Made by a program: the position numbers and the translations under genes
Assembly (NCBI RefSeq): GCF_001606025.1
Contig: NZ_CP014945.1
Span: 1,116,001-1,180,000 of the forward strand
Direction: 5' to 3'
From: Psychrobacter alimentarius
GTDB taxonomy: Bacteria > Pseudomonadota > Gammaproteobacteria > Pseudomonadales > Moraxellaceae
Length of the DNA stretch: 64,000 nucleotides
Shown: one piece after another, positions 9,638-18,392 of the stretch
Layout: each line of letters opens with the position of its first letter
Numbering within the stretch: the stretch's first letter is position 1
Notes under the pieces: model-generated
Database searches by the model: none
Told to the model about the DNA's origin: nothing
Seen by the model: only the letters and a program-made list of their open reading frames with translations

Positions 9638-10288
9638 ATGCAAGCTTATAACACTCAAACAGGTATCGTTTGTCCACTTGATCGCGCAAACGTAGATACC
9701 GACCAAATTATCGCAAAGCAGTTTTTGAAATCCATTAAACGGACAGGCTTTGGTGTGAATTTATTTGATGATTGGCGCTATCTGGACGAAGGCTACCCAG
9801 GTCAAGACAACAGCACACGAATCATCAATCCAGACTTTGTATTGAATAAACCACGCTATCAAGGCGCTACGATTTTGCTGGCGCGTAGAAACTTTGGCTG
9901 CGGCTCTAGTCGTGAGCATGCACCTTGGGCGTTGTCTGAGTATGGCTTTCGTACAGTCATTGCACCAAGCTTTGCTGATATTTTTTATAATAACTGCTTT
10001 AAAAACGGTATGTTACCCATTGTATTAGATGAAGCGATTGTCGATACTTTAATGAAAGCGACTTTTGCTAATGAAGGTTATGAGCTGACTGCCGATCTTG
10101 AGCGTCAGGTGGTGATCACCCCAACGGGTGAAGAGTACGCTTTTGAAGTGGACGCGTTTCGCAAGCATTGCTTGTTAAATGGTCTTGATGACATTGGTTT
10201 AACGTTACAGCAAAGCGATGCGATCAAAGATTACGAGCATAAAATGATGCAGAAAACACCTTGGATATTTAACGAGGTGCGAGCCTAA
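9638..10288 (+). CDS. leuD: 3-isopropylmalate dehydratase small subunit LeuD
   Basis: A 216-residue partner of LeuC that forms the swivel domain of the enzyme. It shows [20 protein letters not shown] near the start and [17 protein letters not shown] near residue 83, both diagnostic for LeuD. I use ATG 9638 rather than the upstream TTG 9623 because TAGGAT is placed 7 bases before 9638 and the resulting N-terminus (MQAYNTQTG) matches the family. It follows leuC after a 124-bp gap. Confidence 0.96.
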   Translation: MQAYNTQTGIVCPLDRANVDTDQIIAKQFLKSIKRTGFGVNLFDDWRYLDEGYPGQDNSTRIINPDFVLNKPRYQGATILLARRNFGCGSSREHAPWALSEYGFRTVIAPSFADIFYNNCFKNGMLPIVLDEAIVDTLMKATFANEGYELTADLERQVVITPTGEEYAFEVDAFRKHCLLNGLDDIGLTLQQSDAIKDYEHKMMQKTPWIFNEVRA

Positions 10289-10418
10289 GTAGTCAGTTTC
10301 TAGCAGACAGGTAATAAAAGCTCTGAGTAGTAATAATGCAGCGTTGAGTTATAGTGATGAACTGGCTAAAATAAAGGACAGTTCTTCATTATCTCTATCA
10401 CAAATAGTAGCCGCCATT

Positions 10419-11147
10419 ATGAATAAAAAACGTTATGCGTTATGGACCAGTACAATTTTTGCCGCAACCTTATTGGTGTCTGGCTGTCAAGTATTAACTG
10501 GCTATCAAAAGATAGATGAAGCAGAAAGTGCTAGGTCATTGGTAGGCAGCATTCAACCGCTCGATGGCGAGGTAAATATTGCTTGTGCGGGTACTTATCA
10601 CTGTGAAATTGTGCAGATAGACAGAACGTTGATTATTGCACCTGACACTCATGAGCCAGTCAATCCTAATATGTTGGTAACTTTACCAAATCGTAATGGT
10701 ATTAAAAAAACGGCAAATGCACCGATAAATATGGACATGGCACCGCTGACCAATAAATATGCAATCAAAGTAGTGCCATTATCCGCATCAGCAATGCCGG
10801 GTTTGACCAATTATTATGCTCGAGTCATGCCTGCAAAACGCGAGGTACATGTCAATTTTTACCCAGAAAACAATGAGGGTTATGTAGAACGCTTTGCGAT
10901 GATTCATGACTTTGTTGATACAGGTACTTATAAGCTGCGGGCTTATCAAAAAAAATCTGATACAAACTCTGGTAGCTTATTAGAGACTGCTTCACCTGAA
11001 CCTTTATGTGTCGATCTGCTGCAAGACAATCAAGTACAGCGCCGATTCTGCAAACAACTCGACACTGAGCACCAAGGTGAGTTTGTAGAAGCGAGTGTAA
11101 GGCAAGGATTATCAGCAGTGTCGAACACTAAAAAAGTCAAAGCATAG
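10419..11147 (+). CDS. Putative lipoprotein encoded inside the leu operon
   Basis: I do not recognise the family. From ATG 10419 the protein has 242 residues and a clear lipoprotein signal: MNKKRYALWTSTIFAATLLV then SGC, with Cys at residue 23. The mature part holds four further cysteines (ACAGTYHCE, PLCVDL, RRFCKQ), which could form two disulfide bonds in the periplasm. The frame is open upstream to a TTG at 10344, but that start would bury the signal peptide. No strong ribosome site precedes either start. It sits between leuD and leuB in the same direction and is probably cotranscribed, though nothing links it to leucine synthesis. Confidence 0.75.
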   Translation: MNKKRYALWTSTIFAATLLVSGCQVLTGYQKIDEAESARSLVGSIQPLDGEVNIACAGTYHCEIVQIDRTLIIAPDTHEPVNPNMLVTLPNRNGIKKTANAPINMDMAPLTNKYAIKVVPLSASAMPGLTNYYARVMPAKREVHVNFYPENNEGYVERFAMIHDFVDTGTYKLRAYQKKSDTNSGSLLETASPEPLCVDLLQDNQVQRRFCKQLDTEHQGEFVEASVRQGLSAVSNTKKVKA

Positions 11148-11266
11148 CAGTGTGTTTAGCAATCACGTATGAACGCTCAAATAATAGTGAGCAATAATGC
11201 GTCATAACACTGTCAATTAATAAAAATTATCAATTAATAAAAACTTATTCGTTTAAAAGGACCAGT

Positions 11267-12370
11267 ATGGCAACGATTTTAACATTAGCAGGCGATGGTA
11301 TTGGCCCTGAAATCATGACTCAAGCCATTGATGTGCTCGAAGCCGTCAATAAGAAGTTTGCATTGGGTTTGACACTTGAATCAGGACTTATTGGTGGGGT
11401 AGCGATTGACGCAACTGGCGAGCCTTTACCAGAGGAAACTCTGACGCGTGCACGTGCTGCAGATGCTGTATTACTAGGAGCAGTTGGTGGTCCTAAATGG
11501 GATAGTATCGAACGTAGTAAACGCCCAGAGCGCGGCCTACTTAAGATCCGTGGTGAGCTTGGTTTGTTTGCTAACCTTCGAGTAGCAAAACTATATTCGC
11601 AGCTTGCTAATGCATCAAGCATCAAGCCTGAGATCATCTCAGGCTTGGATTTATTGATCGTTCGTGAATTGACTGGCGGCATCTATTTTGGCGAGCCACG
11701 CGGTATTCGTACATTAGAAAATGGCGAGCAGCAAGGCTATAACACCATGGTGTATAGCACCAGCGAGATACAGCGCATCGGTAAAGTGGCTTTTGAGTTG
11801 GCAAAAACGCGGGCGCAAGCCGCAGGTACAGCGCCAAAGGTATGTTCGGTAGATAAGGCAAATGTCTTAGAAGTGACTGAATTGTGGAAGCAGACGATGA
11901 TCGAGATGCAGCAAGCAGACTACAGCGATGTGGCGTTATCGCACATGTACGCTGACAATGCTTGTATGCAACTTATCAAAGATCCTAAGCAATTTGATGT
12001 TATGGTCACAGGCAATATGTTCGGCGATATTTTATCTGACGAAGCAGCGATGCTGACGGGTTCTATCGGCATGCTACCATCAGCAAGTCTTGATGAAGCT
12101 GGTAAAGGGATGTATGAGCCGTGTCATGGCTCAGCACCTGATATTGCCGGTCAAGACAAGGCTAATCCACTGGCAACTATTTTATCTGTAGCGATGATGC
12201 TTCGCTATACCTTCAAACAAGAAAAGGCGGCGCAAGCCATTGAGCAAGCAGTCAGCGATGTCTTGGATGATGGTTTGCGTACTGTCGACATCTTAGATCG
12301 TAACGAAGAGGGACTCAAGCAAGTTGGCTGTCAAGAGATGGGACAGGCAGTATTGACCAAACTGCTCTAA
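11267..12370 (+). CDS. leuB: 3-isopropylmalate dehydrogenase LeuB
   Basis: A 367-residue enzyme that oxidises and decarboxylates 3-isopropylmalate with NAD in the third step of leucine synthesis. Visible marks are [11 protein letters not shown] at the N-terminus, [25 protein letters not shown] (substrate arginines), [13 protein letters not shown], the DNACMQL and [15 protein letters not shown] segment (metal-binding aspartates) and [20 protein letters not shown] for NAD. Length is typical. AAAGGACC serves as ribosome site. It ends the operon. Confidence 0.97.
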   Translation: MATILTLAGDGIGPEIMTQAIDVLEAVNKKFALGLTLESGLIGGVAIDATGEPLPEETLTRARAADAVLLGAVGGPKWDSIERSKRPERGLLKIRGELGLFANLRVAKLYSQLANASSIKPEIISGLDLLIVRELTGGIYFGEPRGIRTLENGEQQGYNTMVYSTSEIQRIGKVAFELAKTRAQAAGTAPKVCSVDKANVLEVTELWKQTMIEMQQADYSDVALSHMYADNACMQLIKDPKQFDVMVTGNMFGDILSDEAAMLTGSIGMLPSASLDEAGKGMYEPCHGSAPDIAGQDKANPLATILSVAMMLRYTFKQEKAAQAIEQAVSDVLDDGLRTVDILDRNEEGLKQVGCQEMGQAVLTKLL

Positions 12371-12433
12371 AGCCCATTTGAGGAAATCAATTTTCTCTTA
12401 GGATTGTTAAAAAGCGTCAACTGATACTTTATC

Positions 12434-12469
12434 AACCCATAAATTGCTTCGCAGTTTATGGGTTTTTTA
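12434..12469 (+). terminator. Terminator of the leu operon
   Basis: ACCCATAAA/TTTATGGGT stem with a short loop, then TTTTTTAT. It lies 64 bp after the leuB stop. The remaining 290 bp up to the next gene show no coding region. Confidence 0.85.
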
Positions 12470-12756
12470 TTGCTTATTCATTGAAGATAAAAATGGACAG
12501 CAACGGTTTACGCCACATTAAAAATCTTCTTATCAGCAGTGTTAACAGATATGCTGCACAATTCAGATGCTTTTAACATAAAGCTGTTACATCCTCACAG
12601 AATAATGTGTCAACATGAGTTGTTTGTTAAACTTAAAAAGTAACGCTCGGAATAGCTTAATAAAGTTATGTATCGAGTAAGTGGGCATTCGAAGTAATAA
12701 GTCTTAATAACAAAATCCTTAATAACAACAGCATAATAAAAAATTAGGAGCATTAC

Positions 12757-13878
12757 ATGTATCAATTGAAAAAGGTAAGCGCTGCACTCGTAGCGGCAGG
12801 TTTATCGACAGCAATTTTTATGAGCCAGAGCGTTGCAGCGACCAATACTGATCAGAGTGCAAATGACACAACCAGTATGGCTATGAATGATGTCAGTCCA
12901 GTTACTAATGGTGTCAGTCAAAAGCCGATGGGTAATAGCAAAACGGTCAGTTCACTCAAGAACTTACTCCCTGTTATTAACTATACGACAGATAACTTGT
13001 CTCCTATGGCAACAAAGGTAAATGCAGCAAATTGGAAAACAGGGGCAAAAATAGACCGTACCACAGGGACTAAGTTGCAGACACTACTAAACTGGCATCA
13101 TAATGGTGTGGGTCCCGTAGATGGATACTGGGGTAAGAATACTCGCAAAGCAATGCAAGCATTTCAGAAAGCAAACGGTCTGAGCGTTACTGAAAATTTG
13201 AATAATGAGACATGGCAAGCATTAACTAAAAATGAAAAGCTGGTTGCCCAGCCTGTGTTGGTGAGTTACCAATTGAGTGATGATGATGTAAACATCAAAA
13301 CGACTAAAATACCTACTGACACAAAAGAAAAGGCTAAGCTCGACGGCATGTATTATGAAAGCCTCACTGAAGCGCTGGCAGAAAAATTTCATATCAGTGA
13401 AGATTATTTAAAAGCATTGAATCCTAATGCTAAGTTTACAGCTGGCGAGACCATCACTGTCTATAACCCCAGTAACCCTAACACCAAACCTGTCAGCAGA
13501 GTCGTTGCAGATAAGGCTACTGAGACATTATATGCCTATGACAGTGATAATAAATTGATTGCCAGTTATCCCACTACGGTAGGGAGTACAGCAACACCGT
13601 CACCAACAGGAACGCATACCGTAGAAGTGAAGGTACATGAGCCTAATTACACGTACACCGCTGATGATGGTAGCAAGTCTATTATTCCGCCAGGGCCCAA
13701 CAATCCTGTTGGTCTAGTCTGGATTGGACTCAGCAAACCCACGTATGGTATTCATGGTTCGCCAGATCCTGCTCGTATCAGTCGCCAAGCATCGGCAGGT
13801 TGTATCCGTCTAACCAACTGGGATGCACTGGCACTTTTAGGGGTAATCGAAAACGGTGCCACTGTTGAATTCAAATAA
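12757..13878 (+). CDS. L,D-transpeptidase with peptidoglycan-binding domain
   Basis: A 373-residue exported protein. The signal peptide covers residues 1-28 (ends SVAA). Residues about 100-150 form a peptidoglycan-binding type 1 domain (LQTLLNWHHNGVGPVDGYWG, then RKAMQAFQKANGL). A middle region (about 200-235) resembles a LysM-like or linker domain (LAEKFHISEDYLKALNPN). The C-terminal YkuD domain has the catalytic signature: HGSPDPARISRQASAGCIRL near residues 331-350, with His and Cys in the usual spacing. Such enzymes make 3-3 crosslinks in peptidoglycan or attach lipoproteins to it. Single-gene unit with its own terminator. Confidence 0.9.
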   Translation: MYQLKKVSAALVAAGLSTAIFMSQSVAATNTDQSANDTTSMAMNDVSPVTNGVSQKPMGNSKTVSSLKNLLPVINYTTDNLSPMATKVNAANWKTGAKIDRTTGTKLQTLLNWHHNGVGPVDGYWGKNTRKAMQAFQKANGLSVTENLNNETWQALTKNEKLVAQPVLVSYQLSDDDVNIKTTKIPTDTKEKAKLDGMYYESLTEALAEKFHISEDYLKALNPNAKFTAGETITVYNPSNPNTKPVSRVVADKATETLYAYDSDNKLIASYPTTVGSTATPSPTGTHTVEVKVHEPNYTYTADDGSKSIIPPGPNNPVGLVWIGLSKPTYGIHGSPDPARISRQASAGCIRLTNWDALALLGVIENGATVEFK

Positions 13879-13929
13879 AAGCTGGTTCATGATTTAGAAT
13901 CAATATTCTCATGGCCTATAAAGCAGACA

Positions 13930-13962
13930 AAAAAATACCGCTGATATTAGCGGTATTTTTTT
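13930..13962 (+). terminator. Terminator after the L,D-transpeptidase gene
   Basis: AAAATACCGCT/AGCGGTATTTTT hairpin with a 4-base loop, then T residues. Confidence 0.85.
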
Positions 13963-14139
13963 AATGAAATAAGTTGCTTGCAGTCAAAACTAAAACATTG
14001 ATAGGCAATAATGAGTAGGTTAGTATTTTCATTATTATTATCAGTTAAACCACTCAAACATTCATATCAGCGGTAAAAAACAACGTAACAACTGGTGGTA
14101 CATGTAAATGCTTTTATAACCATCTTAATTGATAAGAAT

Positions 14140-14361
14140 TTAGTTCTTACCACGATAAGTAATGCGACCTTTAGACAAGTCATAAGGTGTCATTTCTACC
14201 TTAACCTTATCGCCTGTTAAAATACGGATATAGTGTTTACGCATCTTACCAGAAATGTGAGCGATGATTTCGTGTCCGTTTTCTAAACGCACTTTGAATA
14301 AAGTATTTGGAAGGGTGTCAATGACTTCGCCTTCAAATTCAATGATATCGTCTTTTGCCAT
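14140..14361 (-). CDS. infA: Translation initiation factor IF-1
   Basis: A 73-residue S1-like OB-fold protein, [20 protein letters not shown], with the family signatures [20 protein letters not shown] and [21 protein letters not shown]. It binds the ribosomal A site during initiation. The start is set at MAK (14361) rather than the upstream in-frame codon at 14373, because nearly all IF-1 proteins begin MAK or MSK. Confidence 0.97.
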   Translation of the reverse strand: MAKDDIIEFEGEVIDTLPNTLFKVRLENGHEIIAHISGKMRKHYIRILTGDKVKVEMTPYDLSKGRITYRGKN

Positions 14362-14467
14362 AATTTGTATCAATCAATTAAAAATAAGCCCATATTATAC
14401 GTAAGTTGGCTGGTTAAAGCAATACAGAACCTGGTTTTGACTTGACAGTCTGTAAGTGATATGTATA

Positions 14468-15325
14468 TCAATCAGGCAAGTTGAGCCAAAGTGGCGTTAA
14501 AGGCGCTTTTGGAAGCATTTTCTGAAAGCGATCAGGATAGTAAGCATTAATAAAATACAAACCGTCACCAGATGCGGTTGGCGGTGCTATGGTGCGATCT
14601 TTTTTGTTTAAAATATTCAAAAAATCTGTCGGATCAAGTTCGTGTCTACCAATAGCATATAACGTGCCCATTAAATTACGAACCATGTGATGCAAAAATC
14701 CATCTGCTTGAATATCAAAAACGATGAACTGACCGTGAGAAAACAAGTTTGCATGGCTAACCTGACGCACAGGTTGGTTGGATTGACAGGCCGCAGCACG
14801 ATAACTGCTAAAGTCATGTGTACCCACGATATCGGCTGCCGCCAATTGCATTGCTTCTAAGTCAAGCGGCTCATAAATATGCGTCACCTGATGGTTGAGT
14901 ATCGCAGGACGCTGGGCTTGATTGAGGGTGATATAACGGTATCGACGTGCAATGGCACCAAAGCGTGCATGAAAGTCAGCTGGCATAGGCTGAATCCAGC
15001 GTAGCGCGATATCATCGGGCAGTAGGCTGTTTACACCGCGCAACCAGTTATGTGTAGGTCGATACGCACGCGTGGTAAAATGAGCAATCATATTACTAGC
15101 GTGTACACTGGCATCAGTACGGCCAGCAGCGATGACTTCTACTGGCTCGTTGGCGACCTTACCGATGGCTAGCTCCAACGCTTCTTGTACACCCAGTACT
15201 TCTCGCTGCCGTTGCCACCCATGATAATTCGTACCTAAAAACTCAATAGCAATTGCTAAGGTATAGGTTGGTAAGGATTCAGGCTTGCTGGTTTCTATAT
15301 CAGCCAGTGTTGCAGTATTGGGCAT
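14468..15325 (-). CDS. truA: tRNA pseudouridine(38-40) synthase TruA
   Basis: A 285-residue enzyme that makes pseudouridine at positions 38-40 of the tRNA anticodon arm. It shows EFLGTNYHGWQRQ near residue 28, the catalytic aspartate in AAGRTDASVHA (about residue 68), GTHDFSSYRA and DGFLHHMVRNLMGTL. Length is close to the family norm (about 270). It lies downstream of the asparaginase gene on the same strand with a 33-bp gap, so the two are probably cotranscribed. Confidence 0.95.
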   Translation of the reverse strand: MPNTATLADIETSKPESLPTYTLAIAIEFLGTNYHGWQRQREVLGVQEALELAIGKVANEPVEVIAAGRTDASVHASNMIAHFTTRAYRPTHNWLRGVNSLLPDDIALRWIQPMPADFHARFGAIARRYRYITLNQAQRPAILNHQVTHIYEPLDLEAMQLAAADIVGTHDFSSYRAAACQSNQPVRQVSHANLFSHGQFIVFDIQADGFLHHMVRNLMGTLYAIGRHELDPTDFLNILNKKDRTIAPPTASGDGLYFINAYYPDRFQKMLPKAPLTPLWLNLPD

Positions 15326-15358
15326 TGTATTGTTAACGCTTATAAAATGAAAGAGAAT

Positions 15359-16459
15359 TTACCGTTTTTTGATAGTCGTGCCAGTTTGGGTCACATTATT
15401 TAACCAGCGCTGTCGGCGTCTCGCTGGACTATCATAGCGTAGCAACAACCACAGCAAGCGTGCATAAACCGCGGGAATGGTCAAACGCCCACCAGAGATG
15501 ACATGGTGATCGTATTGCCAACTGCCAGCAGCATAGCTATCGCTAACACCGCCAAACGGACATTGGCTCGTACCTACCAGCAAATGTCCTTTTTTATGAG
15601 CAAGCTCTAAGGTTTCTGCCAATGCTGCTGAATAAGGAACATTACCAGCACCAAACCCCATTAAAATAATGCCAGAAGGCGGCTGTGATAGTAAGGCTTG
15701 TAATTGACTGTTTATTGCTTCAGCATCATTGGGCAAACAATACAAAGCGTTAACGCGCACGCTTTTCGCACGACTTTGAATATTGTTTAGTACTTCTTGT
15801 TGGTCATCTAGCCAATGCTGACGGCGGGTATCTGGTAGGCTTCTTACATAACTGTTGGCCGGATACGCGGCTCTAAAATGACCTGTGAATGCCATCAAAT
15901 CATGACTATGAATTTTTTGAACCGTTTGGGCCGGCCATGCCTCACCACCAAAACTAATTTTGACGCCAGATTCACCCGCTGCTGCCAACTGTAGTGATTG
16001 ATTAAGATTGTCCCAAGCATCGCTATGCTCATCGATACAATAAGAGTGGATCACTTCACTGTCTAGTAAAGGACGCATACTCCCAGTTAAGACAATACAG
16101 ATATCACTACCAGCAAAAGCTTCTGCCAAAAAAGCGCCCAAATAGCTTAGCGTGTCTGTCCCAGTAATCAACACAAAACGTCTACCACCTTGCGTATAGG
16201 CAGCCAATAGAAGCTGATAAAAATGGGCAAAATCGCTGGGTGTCAATTGACTGCTGTCTTTGAACAACGTGTTGTCTAACCATGAGCTTTTTGGTAGATG
16301 AGCTGTGTGCGCTTGAGCTGCTAATAGCTCCTGCACGATAGGTAAAAACACGTCTGCTGATAACGATGATAAAGGTTTTCCATAGCTACCAAAGGTGCCA
16401 CCAGCATAAATCAGTTGAATAGGATCAGATAGAGTCTTTGTCATAGTAGAGGATGGCAT
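15359..16459 (-). CDS. Asparaginase (type I-like, cytoplasmic)
   Basis: A 366-residue protein of the asparaginase/glutaminase family. The first catalytic threonine is in IYAGGTFGSYG (about residue 18), where classic enzymes have GGTIG. The second is in LITGTDTLSYLGAFLAE (about residue 100), the TGTDT motif. VLTGSMRPL, ILMGFGAGNVP and TSQCPFGGVSD are further family marks. There is no signal peptide, so a cytoplasmic enzyme hydrolysing asparagine is likely. Two starts are possible (16459 and the Met four codons later). It lies between fimV and truA, as in Pseudomonas where truA follows fimV. Confidence 0.85.
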   Translation of the reverse strand: MPSSTMTKTLSDPIQLIYAGGTFGSYGKPLSSLSADVFLPIVQELLAAQAHTAHLPKSSWLDNTLFKDSSQLTPSDFAHFYQLLLAAYTQGGRRFVLITGTDTLSYLGAFLAEAFAGSDICIVLTGSMRPLLDSEVIHSYCIDEHSDAWDNLNQSLQLAAAGESGVKISFGGEAWPAQTVQKIHSHDLMAFTGHFRAAYPANSYVRSLPDTRRQHWLDDQQEVLNNIQSRAKSVRVNALYCLPNDAEAINSQLQALLSQPPSGIILMGFGAGNVPYSAALAETLELAHKKGHLLVGTSQCPFGGVSDSYAAGSWQYDHHVISGGRLTIPAVYARLLWLLLRYDSPARRRQRWLNNVTQTGTTIKKR

Positions 16460-16520
16460 AGTATTGGTACGATAAAAGAAGATAAGGCAGTAATAATAGA
16501 TAATATAAAGGCGAAATGCA

Positions 16521-16570
16521 AAAAAATCAGCAAGTATTCTATGTCATATACTCATAGAATACTTGCTGAT
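16521..16570 (-). terminator. Long perfect terminator after the FimV C-terminal gene
   Basis: An 18-bp perfect inverted repeat (16526-16543 with 16553-16570) around a 9-base loop, followed on the minus strand by six T. It separates fimV from the asparaginase-truA unit. Confidence 0.9.
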
Positions 16571-16606
16571 GAAAAACTAAGTTATTTGTGATACTGGTAT
16601 CTGTAA

Positions 16607-18337
16607 TTACGCTGTGCGTTTAAGCAGAAGTTTGGCTTGATTTTGTTGTTCATGGTTGCCTTGAACCATAACTTCATTGAGTAAACGTTTGGCGCTATCG
16701 TATTCACCCAATTGTACATACTGAGTGGCCAAATCTAACGTCACTTGATTACTATCCAGCGATTTTACAAAATCAAAGTCTGCTGAAAAACGAGATGCAA
16801 AATCCTCTGTTGATTCGGTATCAATTTCATTTTCAAGAATAACGCTGTTATCTGCTTCGACAGGTGCTGATGACGTCGGCTTTGTTAAAGCACCACTTAG
16901 CTCAAAGTCAAAGTCTTCCTCTAATACGGTGTTGTCATCGAATAATAGTGGCTCAGAAGAATTAGTAACCTGTGGCGTATCCGTAATTTCGTGTTCTACA
17001 GAGTTGTCGTCAAATCGTTGCTCTTCAAACCTGATGTCTTCAAATTTACTATCGTCAAGGGTGCTACTTTCAGAGCTACTGTTTTTAGAGTCAGTATTTT
17101 CAAAAGTGTGGTCTTTAGAGATATTGTCTTTAGAACTGCTGTCTTCAAAGTCAGTATTTTCAAGAATGAAATTATCGATATCATTGGTTTCTTCAAGAGC
17201 AGGTACAATGCTTTCTGACACAGTCTCGGTATTATTTGATGCATCAAAATCATCTAATGATAAGACGAAATCATCTTCATTTTCATTTTGATTAGCCTCA
17301 ATGCTCAATTCTTCGACGATTGATTCTTTATTATCAGTAATCGTATCGGTCTCAGCATCGCTTACTAAATCATCAAAATCTAAGATGAACTCTTCGCTAT
17401 CTAACGTCATATCTTCGTTAGCGCTATCAGCATTGCGTGAAGCTACAGGTGTGTTTGTTTGAGTCTTATCGGTCTCAGATGAATCAAACTCAAAGTCAAA
17501 ATCAATGATATCGCTGTCTTCGCTAGTAGTCTCATCGACGGTAGCGGTATTAAAACTTTGCTCTTCTGTGTCGTTCAATGAGGTTACAGGCGCTACACTA
17601 GTAGTGACTGGTTCTTCAAAACCATGATCTTCAAAATCATTGTCAAAGTCACTGAGGGTAAGATCAAAGTCGTTTTCTACTGACTCATTAGTAGAGCTGA
17701 TATGATCAAACTCATTTGATGTTGCAGTTTGATGGGTTTGCTCATTTGCCCAAGTAGGATTGCTATCTTGTACAGCTGGCTGATCAGACAGTACTTTTTG
17801 ATCATCAGTTTGACTGATCGGTAAGTCAAAATCTATGCTTTCAAAGTTAGTATGATCTTCTACTGGCGCTACTTCTGCAGCAACAGGCGCTTGCTCTCCA
17901 AAGAACAAAGCTTTTAATTCATTGGCCTGAGTGATACTTTGTGGATCGCTCTGAGTCTTGATAGTGTTATAAACATTATTAAAGTTTTCGGGCTGATCTA
18001 GCGTGGCATAAATGCTCAGTAGCTTAAGCAATAATTGACTATCGTTCGGCTTCTCATTAAGTCCACGAGTTAGTGTCTCAATGGCTTTGTCATGGCGCTG
18101 TTGATCAATAAAACGCTGGGCGATTGTAATGTGATCAAATTTCTTATCAATATCTTCACGGCTATGAGCAGGGATATTATCATTGGTTTTGGCAGTCGGC
18201 GTTAGAGTAGCGGCCTTTTTTCCTGATTGAATAGCGGGTGGTATTGACGTTTCTTGTGCTTTCTTTTTGCGCAATACTAAAACAGCTACCAATAAGATGA
18301 GCACCAATCCGGCGATGATATATAGCATATTGTCCAT
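16607..18337 (-). CDS. FimV C-terminal half: membrane anchor, acidic linker and FimV C-terminal domain
   Basis: A 576-residue protein that equals the cytoplasmic half of FimV. It begins with one membrane helix (residues 5-22, LYIIAGLVLILLVAVLVL) and a basic stop RKKK. Residues about 70-150 form TPR-like helices (AQRFIDQQRHDKAIETLTRG), followed by some 370 residues of acidic low-complexity sequence with DFD and DDF motifs, and the last 45 residues are the FimV C-terminal domain (LDLATQYVQLGEYDSAKRLL). In Pseudomonas this domain links to pilus assembly, twitching and cAMP control. Here it is a separate gene with its own GGAG ribosome site, 55 bp after the stop of the LysM half. The linker contains a 15-nt repeat. 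Confidence 0.85.
   Translation of the reverse strand: MDNMLYIIAGLVLILLVAVLVLRKKKAQETSIPPAIQSGKKAATLTPTAKTNDNIPAHSREDIDKKFDHITIAQRFIDQQRHDKAIETLTRGLNEKPNDSQLLLKLLSIYATLDQPENFNNVYNTIKTQSDPQSITQANELKALFFGEQAPVAAEVAPVEDHTNFESIDFDLPISQTDDQKVLSDQPAVQDSNPTWANEQTHQTATSNEFDHISSTNESVENDFDLTLSDFDNDFEDHGFEEPVTTSVAPVTSLNDTEEQSFNTATVDETTSEDSDIIDFDFEFDSSETDKTQTNTPVASRNADSANEDMTLDSEEFILDFDDLVSDAETDTITDNKESIVEELSIEANQNENEDDFVLSLDDFDASNNTETVSESIVPALEETNDIDNFILENTDFEDSSSKDNISKDHTFENTDSKNSSSESSTLDDSKFEDIRFEEQRFDDNSVEHEITDTPQVTNSSEPLLFDDNTVLEEDFDFELSGALTKPTSSAPVEADNSVILENEIDTESTEDFASRFSADFDFVKSLDSNQVTLDLATQYVQLGEYDSAKRLLNEVMVQGNHEQQNQAKLLLKRTA
17000..17165 (-). repeat. 15-nt repeat encoding five-residue units in the FimV linker
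   Basis: About eleven consecutive units of 15 nt encode pentads such as FEDSS, SKDNI, SKDHT, FENTD, SKNSS, SESST, LDDSK, FEDIR, FEEQR, FDDNS. Position 1 is Phe, Ser or Leu and positions 2-3 are charged or amide residues. The repeat keeps other frames open too, which produces spurious ORFs on both strands. Confidence 0.75.
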
Positions 18338-18392
18338 AATTACTCCAACGCCTATCTATGATCATGGCGTATTGCATTGATCAATCAGGCAA

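Noticed and set aside
16929..17291. Open frames on both strands within the FimV linker, some with a five-residue rhythm like pentapeptide-repeat proteins
   Set aside because: They are side effects of the 15-nt repeat in the true FimV frame. They lack ribosome sites and lie wholly inside the coding gene.
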